The position numbers were made by a program, and so were the translations under genes. The notes below the pieces were generated by a model, which ran no database searches, was not told the DNA's origin, and worked only from the letters and a program-made list of their open reading frames with translations. A stretch of DNA of 64,000 bases, taken from contig OV277872.1 in assembly GCA_922989275.2 (NCBI GenBank), positions 26,304,119-26,368,118 on the forward strand, read 5' to 3'. The stretch is from Gari tellinella (taxonomy: Eukaryota; Mollusca; Bivalvia; Cardiida; Psammobiidae). Below, piece by piece: positions 1-9,787 of this stretch (positions within the stretch are counted from its first letter, which is position 1; every line of letters starts with the position of its first letter).

Positions 1-341
1 TTTCACTTACATGCATGAAAGTGAAAATTCAATAATTATGTAGCCCTGTAGTATAGATCTAGTATAATAATAAGCCAACATTTACTGATCCCTATTAAAC
101 ATCTCCTATAGGAACATACTTTCTCATCTGAGAATTTTCTTTTTGCAAAAGCGTCAAAAGATTGATATGTGGAAAAATGCTAAACTAACGTTATCAATAA
201 TTTGAATATTTAAATTTATAAGGCTCGGTCAAAAGCATCTTAATAAAGAAGTGTCTAATGTATATGGTATTGTGCTGGTGTTGCTCTTGCTTTATTTATA
301 GAAATAAACAAACAGTATAAGTAAACTATTCATAAAACAGA

Positions 342-965
342 CAGGGGCTTGGCAGACGATACGCAATCACGCACGTGCGTAACATCAATAGGAAAAAAGA
401 AATATCAAAATGGCCAAAAAGTGACATTAAATTTTAAAACATGTAGCGTGAGGATTGGGTGGGTGGGGGTGTTTAGACCTTAATGTCTTAAGTCTAAATC
501 ACTCTAAACACGCTTCAGAGCTCAACATTTCAGTTCTAATTCGTGGGAGGTTTCCGGACCCCCCCCCCCCCTCCCGAAACCAACATTCATCAATTTCAAG
601 TTTCAGAAACTCAAAAAGTTAGTAACTACAAAGTCGGCAGCCTAAAGCCTATGGTGCTACATGTACCTCTCGTACGCCTAAAATTAAAATAGTTTTATAT
701 ATACAACGGAGCTTTGATCAAAATTGATCGTATTCAAAGCCCTAAACCCCTAAAATCACACTTCAGGGCTCACAATTTCAGCTCTAATTTCCATTTTTTT
801 CTCGGGGTACATGCACGTCCCCCGGACTCCAACCAACGTTTGTCGATTTCAAGTAGATCTATTAGAAACTTAAAAACTCAGTAGATCTAATGCAAAGTCG
901 ACATCTTACATGTAATATATATGGTGCTACACATGTACGTGCACCTCTCATGCGTTGAAACCTCA
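342..965. repeat. TIR-ended repeat with two 248 bp units
   Basis: The left end reads CAGGGGCTTGGCAGACGATA and is followed by ACGCACGTGCGTAACAT. The same terminal sequence closes the element at 53519-55077 in inverted orientation. Two related units lie inside: the CAG[T/C]TCTAAT block occurs at 531 and at 779, 248 bp apart. Each unit carries a C/G-rich tract and the block GTGCTACA...TGTAC..CCTCTC. No right terminus is obvious near 965. This is a degraded copy of the 54 kb family. I see no coding capacity. Confidence 0.6.
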
Positions 966-1297
966 GATACTTTTAGCTGAGCTAACTTTAAGTTAGTCAC
1001 AAAAATCTTTTTTATGTCTTATATAAGGGAGCTTACATAGATCTCTCTCAATCAATACATTTTAATCTGGAATAGACTCTAAATAGGTCCTGACCTGATG
1101 TTTGACGTCCAGCTCTCGATCATCAGTCTGAGTCTAGACAAACGTCTAAAAGCGCCCAGGTCAGTTTCTTCTTGAGATCCAAATGGTGTGGCCGTGTACG
1201 TTCTATCAAACAGCAGACTCTTTAAATCCTAAAAAGAAGATTAATGAATATGAAAAATAATACTAATCATGTTACGATGTAAATTTACTTTATTCAT

Positions 1298-1909
1298 ACA
1301 GTGGGGAAGACGCTATTTTTGCGATGAACGCTATTATTTCCCTTGCAAGCCGTTTGGTCCCAGATCAGACGCCCGGTAACCCGGCGTCTGACAAGGCTTC
1401 ACACTTTTTGCCCCTCAGATTAAAATAGATAGATCTAGATGTACATATGTTCCCCCAGAACACGTGTGTCACCTGCCAGCAAGCATCAGTACAACATTGT
1501 CTTTCCATAAAAGAAATTTAATTTCAAAATATTCAGTAAAACAGCAGAGAGCATGAAAAGAAAATGTTGAAAAGAGGAATAAATCTCACAATATTGATAC
1601 AAGGGTTATGGCCCTTCAAGGCCTTGTGCAATTCTCTTCCACTTGTCAAGCTCTTTCCATAAATGAAGTTTCATCTTCAAAGCTTCAGTAGAACATTCAG
1701 AACAGGAGTTATGAGGCGTGACACAAAAAGCGTGATGGACAGACAGACGGACGGACGGGTGGACGGACGAACAGACAGACGCCGAAAAAGTGATCCCTAC
1801 GTGTCACCTCTGCCTACAGCAGGAAAAACAAAAAGTAGATCGAATTTTCTCCGTTTTGTGCTTTGCGTTTAAAAACGGGAAATAATAGATCTAACGTCTT
1901 CCCCACTGT
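1298..1909. mobile_element. 612 bp MITE with 15 bp TIRs
   Basis: ACAGTGGGGAAGACG at 1298-1312 is the exact reverse complement of 1895-1909, and the match resumes after a gap at CTATTATTTCCC. A clear target duplication is not visible. The interior holds a GC-rich hairpin (1366-1390) and an older repeat (about 1465-1821) whose terminal block TGTGTCACCTGC and GGACGGAC-rich stretch recur inverted at 41496-42067. A short open frame across the interior follows the low-complexity GGACGGACGG tract and is not considered a gene. The element looks non-autonomous. Confidence 0.7.
1366..1390. repeat. Conserved CAGACGCC hairpin module, copy 1
   Basis: CAGACGCC..GG TAAC CCGGCGTCTG forms a 10 bp stem with a 4 nt loop. 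The module follows TTTGGTCCCAGAT. Related modules following TTTGGATCCAGA occur at 14437-14475 (decayed) and 36350-36372 (intact stem). Confidence 0.65.
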
Positions 1910-2184
1910 CAGATAAAATTTATTTCTTAGGAGGATACAATAATCTGAAAAACTTAATCATTGTAGATCTAGACCCATGTAATGTGGACTAGATCTAGGT
2001 CTAAACGCAAAATTTGAATTAAAAAAACAACACAGCTTATAGATTTAAAACTTTGCGAGGGTTTGTCTCTGCCTAGTTTCGACCCCTATGACGACATACT
2101 GGGCTATCACACTTTACATGTAGAATCTCTCATTATTCTATATGTAGCAGCCAGGGTTGAGTTTTTATGATTAAATGCTGAGAG

Positions 2185-2560
2185 ATGTGTGGTATCTCAG
2201 TCGGGAGAGCACTTGCCCTGTAAGGAAGGGGTCCCGGGTTCGAGTCCAGATAGGGCTTTGATATTTTCTCACCAGGTTTCATTTGGCGCCCATTGTGGTT
2301 TCTGTGACTGTATGGGCTCCGAGTTCAAACCCCCGGTCGTTCTCATACCCATATAGAAATTTGCGACGAATTTCAAGTTGTCGGTGGAGTATGTCACAGT
2401 GTGTAGATTAATCATCACATGTATGGCCTTGCTGTACAAGCGCGTTTTTATGGTGACGTGATAGAGTTCCAGTGAATGACTGGTCTGCGAACCTTGCGAC
2501 CCGGATTCAATCCCGGGTCGGTGTGGGTGTTTCGTTATAAAAACACCTGGTTTGTAATTT
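2185..2560 (+). repeat. tRNA-derived SINE
   Basis: A tRNA-like head starts near 2191 with an A-box-like GGTATCTCAGTCGG. A perfect B box, GGTTCGAGTCC, is at 2237-2247. A non-tRNA body follows, and a second B-box-like segment, GGATTCAATCC, lies at 2503-2513 inside a second tRNA-like block. This arrangement suggests a composite SINE or two SINE heads in tandem. The acceptor stem cannot be formed, so a functional tRNA gene is unlikely. Confidence 0.6.
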
Positions 2561-2599
2561 AACCTTAATAAATCTTAACACACCTATTGTTTTAGGGAC

Positions 2600-4185
2600 T
2601 TCTTTTTGTTTTCGTTCAAAAACACAACAGATCTACCCCCAATAAGCTCTTTAATACTGTGCGCAGATCTGATTGAAAAGACTTCCAGACAGGTCGAAAC
2701 AGACGGGTAGGTTGGATCTACGTAAACATGCATTTACAGCATTTATGTTAGAAATGTCATTAGTCCACTATGTTTACAGTTAGAGACAGCGAGCTATTTT
2801 TAGACTTCAGGCGCTGTCCTGAGGACGGCACTCATCAAAAATTATCTTGTCGTCACAGGGGTTCATTGATGAGACTAAAATGTCATGAACTTTGACAGCT
2901 TGATGGAAATTCTTATTGAGCTGAGAAAACACAAACAATAAGCAATGTATGCTAGGGTAACTATGTAGATTCTACATGTAGGCCTACAACGTTATTATTT
3001 ACGAATCAAAACATTGAAATATCGTTAGCTAAAAATGGCGCGGTCACGAATGACCTCATATATTGATAGAGATCTAAACTAGATCTTATCCAGCGAAAAG
3101 ATGAGAGAAAACATAGTTATATTGCTATAAATAATTGAAGATACGTACCTCGATATCTTTATCCATCGCTAACAGAGAATCTGGAACTTCTTGATCACGA
3201 AAGGTTAAAATTTACTTTGTTTTTAAACACATATGCCATGTGTAAGTTTTGATCATGATGTAAAATTCTGACGTCATGTTTAATCGGGAATTCCCAACGT
3301 CATAACCGATGTCATTATAGCAGGTTTTCCTGGAGAACGGCTCATATATATATTGATCTGGCGTAAAACTAACACTTAATACTCTCTTTTTGCATTGATT
3401 TTGCAAATAAGTTGATTAAAGTGTATCAAATTAAGAGTGAGGTTAGTTTCCAGAGTCCCAATGTTGTCATTTCAAAATAATGGATTTAAATCAATTTTAT
3501 ATATTTTCGTTCACGTATCCTTATAAACCTGATCACAGTTTCAACCCAATTTTCTTTTAGAGGAAATAGGCAAAGTAAATTAATTATTGGGTTGTAATGG
3601 TTCGTATTCATGTTGTAATTCGAATTTTTAATTTTGAGTTCTGTTGTATTGAATTTATTTAAATCATCAAAAATGATAAAAACCAGACGTCCTTTTTTAT
3701 CATTTCTGATGACTCGTTTAAAATCCAATACTTCAATTCAACAGGAAACTCTTGGAATATCCTCTATTTACTCATATGTAAATTTACTCATATGTAAAAT
3801 TGTATCTTTATGAAGGATTTAACTAAAGGCACTTGCCCATTTGTATGAAAATAACAGTAAATACTTGTGCCACAATTCCCTCCACAGTGTGATTATCTAT
3901 AGATAAACACCAACGACACTCTTTAACATACATTTTACATTTAAACTAGGTTTACAGTCAAAATTATCTAACGTATATCGGTCAATAGGAAATCGTTATC
4001 ACAAAGTGTTTGTATCATAATTTTTCTAAATGTACTAGTCAGCTTTTGAAAATATTTCTCTGTATCAACTAGTATTTACAGAGCGTTATATAAGACAGAG
4101 TCTACTTTAGAACTGTATACATAATGTATTCAGTGGTTGTTAAAATAAGAAAAAAACATTTTATTTAATTTGCAAAATATTTCAG
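2600..4185. other. AT-rich stretch, no gene recognised
   Basis: Only short open frames without recognisable motifs occur here. A 13 bp direct duplication containing CTCATATGTAAA sits at about 3773-3799. In the proposed gene model this is upstream intron or flank. Confidence 0.5.
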
Positions 4186-4393
4186 ATTCATCCATCTACA
4201 GGTTGCAGTATTCCACAAAATGCTATGGAATGCATAACACAGGACGGCATTACCATTGATATATTGAATGCAGAAATCGTTACGCAGGGCGTTATATGCA
4301 TTTGCTTGGAAAACAACTCTAACAAAACGATCGGTTTGATTTGTGAGCATCAAGGTTATAAGCATGTGTGGATTGATACTTCAGAATTTCCTG
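4186..4393 (+). CDS. Exon of extracellular-type protein, cysteine-bearing module
   Basis: The sequence TTTCAG ends at 4185, and the frame is then open from ATT (4186) to a donor G|GTAATG with GT at 4394. The exon is 208 nt, starting in phase 0 and ending with one base of a split codon. It encodes about 69 residues with five cysteines in the order GC, EC, CIC and IC, followed by a GYKHVW motif. This looks like a disulfide-bonded extracellular module, but I do not recognise the family. An alternative acceptor (CTACAG) lies at 4200. The one-base overhang matches the two-base start of the exon at 7954, and the split codon reads GGA (Gly). No start codon or signal peptide exon was identified upstream, so the gene begins further 5'. 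Composition is less AT-rich than the flanks. The exon call rests on splice sites and open phase only. Confidence 0.55.
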
Positions 4394-4925
4394 GTAATGA
4401 CATTTATTTGATTTTTACTTCTGCCAAACGCTTTGTCTGTAAATCTTAATTCTGTCTGGTAGATAGTGTGATCTTTCCAGAAAGAAATATGTTCAAAGGA
4501 TTTGGTGTGTCTGTCATGTAAAATAACGCACCTTTAAATTATCTTAGTACCATATGCTATGTAACAGAACGTCGTATTGTTTATCTCCAAATAAATGGCC
4601 ATTGTATAAAGGGAACATTGATCCGATAATAACTCAATCATTTCTTTTGGACGTATAAATTGATGAAGTTGATCTTTATTTTAGACCACATTTGTGTATA
4701 ATAATTGTTTTCTAATTGTCTACCACATACAAAGTTGTCAAAAGTATTAACGCGGTCGTTTATTTATAAAACGCAAGGTTTACATTATTTATTTTTAAAC
4801 CGGAGAATCTAAACTTACCTTTGTATAGTTACGTCCAAGTGCTGCATACGAAACGTCTATCAGACAGTCTTTCACTTAAATTGACTATTTAAAAGTTTTA
4901 TAAATTTATTAGAACGCATTCATAA
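4394..4925. other. Intron-like AT-rich sequence
   Basis: No coding or repeat signal was seen. This would be the start of the intron between the exons at 4186-4393 and 7954-8115. Confidence 0.4.
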
Positions 4926-4958
4926 AATATGCTTTATCTACACCAATATAGTGAGCAA

Positions 4959-5060
4959 TATTATTATTATTATTATTATACCAGATTTATATAGCGCTCT
5001 TTTCACACGGGGATTGTGCGTTGAAAAGCGCTTTACATGAAATAACACATATGTACCTAT
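4959..5060. repeat. (ATT)n plus TATATAGCGC retroelement tail
   Basis: About seven ATT repeats (4960-4979) run directly into CCAGATTTATATAGCGCTC. A pure short microsatellite next to a TATATAGCGC motif is typical of the 3' end of animal LINE/SINE copies, read here on the minus strand. The clade is not assignable. Confidence 0.5.
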
Positions 5061-5080
5061 AAATCGAGAAAAGACAAAAT

Positions 5081-5410
5081 AACTACAATTAGATCTGAAA
5101 TAAAACATGAATAAACATATAAAAGACAGTCCCCCAAAACGGCGATCACATTACCCCCATCAATCAGCAATGAACCGACCGGCTAAGTATTGCCGACTGA
5201 TATATAAATAATGGTAGAGCGCCCAATGCAGGCCATCGACAAAACACAAATAACTATAATTAGATCTAAAATAACAAGAATAAACATACAAAAGACAGCC
5301 CCCAAAACGGCGATCACACTACCCCCATCAATCAGCAATGAACCAACCGGCTTAAGATTGCCGACCAATAGAAATAATAGCAGAGCGCCCAATGCAGGCC
5401 ATCTAATGTA
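5081..5410. repeat. 171 bp tandem duplication
   Basis: The block AACTA[C/T]AATTAGATCT starts at 5081 and again at 5252. The two units share CAAAACGGCGATCACA and the CAATCAGCAATGAACC segment. Copies differ by scattered substitutions, so the duplication is not recent. Open frames on both strands across it are by-products. Confidence 0.75.
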
Positions 5411-5494
5411 ACATAACTAGGAAAAATAGCATGCGACCATAACTAAAAACTCTATAGAAGATCAATGACATGATTAAAAATGGTGATTATACCA

Positions 5495-5925
5495 CAGACC
5501 CCGCCAGCTGGTTTCAAAAGAGATCAGAATCATATCCCTACCATCAAAGATCCACCAGACAGGCATTGGTCAACGGTACAACCCCAGAACTAAAAATTAG
5601 ACCAATAACATATACAGAATGAACACAGCCCTAGGGTAGCAGTCATCTACCCTCTTCACCCCATACCCGCCGGAGATACATGTTCCATGGCTGAAATTAC
5701 ACCCTTACTTTATAAAACATCCAGATAAGAAGCTGTCCCTGAATTATACCGCAAACCCCAAGCCAGTCGGTTTCAAAGAGATCAGAGGCAATCCCTACCA
5801 TCAAGATCCACCGAACAGGCATGGGCAAACGGTACAATTCCAGAACTCCTATTTAGACCCACAATATCCACAGCAAGAACATAGCCCGGAGGTAGCAGTA
5901 CTAGCAATACTAATACCCCTTGCGT
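5495..5925. repeat. Direct duplication, 259 bp apart
   Basis: GGTTTCAAA(A)GAGATCAGA occurs at about 5510 and 5769. Each copy is followed by CCCTACCATCAA, AGATCCACC and CAACGGTACAA-like blocks in the same order. This is a diverged tandem duplication directly downstream of the 171 bp one, so the whole 5.0-5.9 kb stretch seems to be one locally amplified repeat. Confidence 0.65.
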
Positions 5926-6049
5926 TAGGTATATACGCTGATGTCAATACAATTATATCTTAAATGTTATACATGGAGAACTATGCTTATTGCCGCGTCA
6001 CAGTTAAGAGATGACATTCAGAAGAACACGAATCCAAGTTCGGAAGTAA

Positions 6050-6093
6050 CGACGTCATTCCGATGACGTCAAATCAATAAATCAGTGACGTCA
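6050..6093. promoter_or_regulatory. CRE cluster (two perfect TGACGTCA sites)
   Basis: TGACGTCA occurs at 6064-6071 and 6086-6093, 22 bp apart (about two helical turns), with a CGACGTCA half-match at 6050-6057. The perfect octamer is the CREB/ATF palindrome. No recognisable gene start follows within 500 bp, so the function is unproven. Confidence 0.4.
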
Positions 6094-6252
6094 TTGTACG
6101 GCAAACAGTCACAAACATGTGTTCGATATAAACTTGGGGTTTCACACGGAATAAATAATGTACTTTCGCTTTCAATTGGCGAACAACTTTGTTTAAAAAG
6201 TGGCTTAAAAGCATAAATAAATAGAATAACTGTATTCTGTGTAAGATTGAAT

Positions 6253-6344
6253 TTAATCCATTTCGTGAACATCAGACTGTTACATTTTCAATCGGGGGTT
6301 CCCCGCTCGTGAAAACATCACGTCTGATGTTCACTCAATGGATT
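6253..6344. repeat. Short foldback hairpin
   Basis: The arms at 6253-6275 and 6322-6344 share AATCCAT and GTGAACATCAGAC as inverted copies (about 21 of 23 positions). The spacer is about 46 bp and contains GGGGTTCCCCGCTCGTG. The form resembles the larger palindromes near 52.6, 58.4 and 63 kb. Confidence 0.6.
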
Positions 6345-6610
6345 AGATTTCGGTATTACATTGAAAAAAAAACCCAGTTATCTTCTATAGACTTTACAAT
6401 TCTATTCGATACATACAACATACAATGTTTACGTAACATTACTCGGGGTCTTCCGTGATCCGTTTTATTAATTAGAGTAGCCATATTTTGGCCGGTTTAG
6501 GCAGAGGGCCTGTACAAAATATTTAGTTGTGAAACGCATCGCAAGATAAATTGTACGCCAGTAGTATCTTTGTAAACGCTAATGTCTATTTATCCCCAGT
6601 GATATCTTTA

Positions 6611-7710
6611 CTCAGCCAAAAAAGAAGGTACCCACTTTTTTAACTCTGAATTTATAGGCGTCTCATACATAAACTGTATTTAAATTTTATTTTATAGTAA
6701 AAAGCAGACGACATGAACTCATTGTGGCTAAATAACTTGCACATTGTATTGGGAATAAAAGGTATATACATGTAACTCTTTTACCTGAAAACTGCCTTTT
6801 TGCTTAGAAACTGTTTCCATAGATAAGAAGAGAAACAATTGTAGTCATATTCAACAGCTAAAACTTTATCTTAAAGAAAATCAAATCACATAAGACTTTC
6901 ATTCATCACATTATTTACGGCGCTATTAAGGCTAGAAAGTCTTATAATATCAAATTACCTCCCTTTGTTTTGAAATAAAAATTAATTTTAAGTGTTTCAT
7001 TTTCGTTGCATGTGTCGTTTAATCTTAATTTTTTTACTGGAATACATTTGTAAGCGTATTAGAATTTAAAACCTCAAACAAAACTGGAACTGATAAAGTA
7101 CTTTAAAAGATATGGAGCTTGAAAATTTACTTAATGTAGAAAAAATGTAACAAGTGGGCACCTCCCTTTTTGACTGAGTATATTATACTGGCCTGCGAAT
7201 AGTCCCGATTTAAGTCCTTTAGAGCACGTGTGGGACGAACTAGGACGTCGTATTCTAACAAATCATGCCATGAACACGGTAAATGACTTGGCAGTAGCGT
7301 AACAAGTTGAATGGAACATTTTGCCTGCGCCATTAATACAGCGTTACGTCAATAGCAAGCGCCGCCGCATCACGACATGCATTGAACAAAGTGGTAGATA
7401 CATGAGATACTGACTCCGAATCCAATACATACAGCCCATGTTGTGTGCTTATATCACATTCAAAATGAAAATAGACCTTTCTTTTTTTATGAACCCAGTC
7501 TTATCAAAGAAAGTGTCATTTTTTTTAATTGACCCCTATGTCATTTCGCTCCATATTTTACATTAAAAAAATATCGCATCGACTTCGATTTTTCACAGAA
7601 TGCCACTAAGGAACTATTCTCTAATCTAGATAAGAAAAATAGTCAGAATATATTCCAGTTCCTAATATTTAGATAGAAAAATACGATGGGTACTTTCTCT
7701 TTTGGCTGAG
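6611..7710 (+). mobile_element. Tc1/mariner-type element, inactive
   Basis: The inverted termini start CTCAGCCAAAA, match at 22 of 24 positions (6611-6634 and 7687-7710), and are flanked on both sides by TA, the Tc1/mariner target duplication. The 1.1 kb interior keeps only the last third of a transposase (7189-7413). A second, internal copy of the right-hand terminus (GTGGGCACCTCCC...GACTGAGTA, 7154-7180) lies immediately before that fragment. This suggests an internal deletion or nested insertion. The element is non-autonomous now. Confidence 0.8.
7189..7413 (+). pseudogene. Tc1-like transposase C-terminal fragment
   Basis: The frame beginning at 7189 reads WPANSPDLSPLEHVWDELG, the conserved block of Tc1-family transposases that carries the third catalytic acidic residue (here the E of LEHVWDE). 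A C-terminal block with RRR..T.IEQ and RYMRY then leads to TGA at 7411-7413. There is one in-frame TAA in the middle, and the two upstream catalytic residues and the helix-turn-helix region are absent. It is a relic inside the 6611-7710 element. Confidence 0.8.
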
Positions 7711-7953
7711 TATATAAATTAGCTTTATCAAAATTACAAACAGGGCCCGGGGGAATGACACATAGTTAGTGCCTAGCTATATGCTAAATCCCTCGCTGAG
7801 AATTAAATATTGATTTATTACTACCGATTTTACGGGAAAATGAGTTTGATAACATTTTCGTACCATTTTATTTAATAGTAGATATAGTATCTGTCGATAA
7901 AATATTGCAAACAATAACGCGTCTTAAATAAAATTTTAATATTAAAATTTCAG
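7711..7953. other. Intron-like sequence before glycine-zipper exon
   Basis: AT-rich with no features of its own. It ends in a run of A/T and TTTCAG, the acceptor for the exon at 7954. Confidence 0.4.
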
Positions 7954-8115
7954 GAGAACTTTTGATTCGTAAGAAAAGGGTGTTTGGCGAATCCGGTGCG
8001 CTAATTGGTGCTGGTGCAGGCATGATCATCGGTGGCCCCCTTGGCAGTGCGGTTGGAGCAGCGATTGGTGGTGGGATTGGGGCAGTTGTAGATGTTGTCT
8101 GCTTTTTCTTTTGCA
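7954..8115 (+). CDS. Exon encoding glycine-zipper hydrophobic segment
   Basis: The acceptor AAAATTTCAG ends at 7953 and the donor GTAAGTAC starts at 8116, both close to consensus. The exon is 162 nt, a multiple of three, and phase 1-1. It begins with the two bases that complete the Gly codon from 4393. It encodes a basic stretch (IRKKR) and then about 30 residues of small and hydrophobic amino acids with repeated GxxxG spacing (GAGAGMIIGGPLG, GAAIGGGIGAVVD), then CFFFC. That pattern is a glycine zipper: two closely packed transmembrane helices joined by a short GGPLG turn. In other proteins such segments insert into or span membranes. The symmetric phase would let the exon be skipped without frameshift. 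I do not recognise an orthologue; it could also belong to a different short gene. Confidence 0.6.
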
Positions 8116-8444
8116 GTAAGTACAGGTGTACATTACATTCAACAAAATTAAAAATCAACAACAACCGAAATCGAGATAAGAAACTTCGTCATCGTTTGGA
8201 CTAACAGATTGACAGGACACATAAATGATATTACAATTCCATTGACCAAACTACCGTAACATGGCTGAATATGATAAATTCAACGTGACTATTAGTTTTC
8301 ATGTAGCAGTGTATTTATATATTGGTACATTTAGGACACTGATCGAACATATATATAACAATCATGGATAGACATAATGAGTGGCACATCTCTTGCAGGT
8401 AATACAATTGCTCAAACATTTTCTAGAGTAGTCATTCACAGTAC
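8116..8444. other. Start of a long proposed intron, no feature seen
   Basis: Follows the GTAAGTAC donor. AT-rich, no motif or repeat recognised until the 120 bp array at 8445. Confidence 0.35.
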
Positions 8445-8740
8445 ATACAAATTCGAATAACAATTGGTTAACAATGCTTAACGAAATTGACGGATAAAAC
8501 AGTCTCATTCAAAAACATATATTGTACACCGAGGTACATGTATATCTATATACTCACAATAATGACATCATCGGATAACAGTTGGTTAGCAATGTTAATC
8601 GGTTTTGAAAAAAAAAAAGCATTCTGATTCGACAACATTGATACTGTGCACTGATGATCATGTATAGCTATACATTTACAATACAGACAACATCGAATAA
8701 CAACTGGTTAACACCTTTAATCGATATTCAAGAATAAAGC
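8445..8740. repeat. About 120 bp tandem array, 2.5 units
   Basis: The block TCG[A/G]ATAACA[A/G][T/C]TGGTTA starts at 8453, 8571 and 8693, spacings of 118 and 122 bp. Each unit ends in TATAGCTATA- or TATATCTATA-like sequence. No coding capacity. Confidence 0.65.
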
Positions 8741-8789
8741 AACACAACCTTATATACAAAAAATTCACATTCCGGTAAATCTTTTTAAT

Positions 8790-9040
8790 TCATAATTAAT
8801 TATCGATTGATTGCTACTGACCGTACCAAGGCGGGTTCCTATATTCACTTTGCTTTATGTTTGTCTTGCGTGTTGTTTCTTATTTAATGTGTAGATGAAG
8901 GAATGGTATTACGCGTGTGTGTGTGTGTATGTGTGTGTGTTTGTTATGGTATGAATGTGTGTGTGTTCTGCTTGAGAGGTGGGTGTATTGTTTGTGTTGC
9001 GTTTCATGCTTGACTCTTTCGTATTTATTTGATTTTATAT
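8790..9040 (+). repeat. (TG)n interspersed element, copy A
   Basis: Contains CTGACCGTACCAAGGCGGG, then CTTTATGTTTGTCTTGCGT, a TG/TA microsatellite (about 8912-8942), and GAGAGGTGGGTGTATTG through to CGTATTTATTT. Four further copies lie at 21765-21890, 35378-35690, 40039-40358 and 43737-44050. This copy lacks the left block with AACCCAGGTTTAA and is therefore 5'-truncated. Confidence 0.75.
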
Positions 9041-9787
9041 TGCTATCGAGGGATTGGGGTATGCTTAATTATTTAAATGGTATCACAAGCAGATGGCAGC
9101 AGAGTTTTAAAATACACATATTCGAATAGTATACTTAATATTGATAACCTCTTCTACGCATCTAACATTAATATATCCTAGTTTAAACAGGGACACTACA
9201 TGTTTATTCAGGCACTGGCAACGCGAGTAAAGTTGCCCGAAATCTAGTCCTTCACATTTCAGCGAGATTACACAACCATGCACACCCGCAATTCGGTTTG
9301 TAGACAAATTCTTCGTTCGGCCAATTATAGTTTGAAACTTCCAAATTCCTATTAAGTTTGAAATACTTTTTTAACATTATCAGACAGAGAATGGTATATT
9401 TTTTTTGCAATATCAACGTTTAATTCCAAATGTGTACAGTAAACCTCGCTTATAACGAACACCTCGGGACCTAAAAAAAGTGTTCGCTATAGCCGAAGTT
9501 TGTTATAACCGTATAGCGAACTAGTATGCTATAGGCGAGGTTTGTATAACGAACTGATCGGACTTATAACGAACACCAGTCATTTACATGTATGTGTGTA
9601 CACGTATAAACCTGTGTTTAAATGAAACATTATATATTTGGCAAACAAGACTATTAATGTTTTAACGAAATAGTATTTCAGTAATTTGCAAGTTCGTTTA
9701 CCTTCAACATGACAGCTCGTGCGGAGGTAGTCTTACTTTCATTGTTTATCGGACAAAACTTTGACGACTGGTCGCCATTTGCATCCC

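Noticed and set aside
2191..2256. Functional tRNA gene at the SINE head
   Set aside because: Good B box, but no acceptor pairing, and a SINE body follows directly.
8917..9129. Cysteine/valine-rich peptide
   Set aside because: Produced by translation of the TG microsatellite of the interspersed element; the same applies at 40135-40366.
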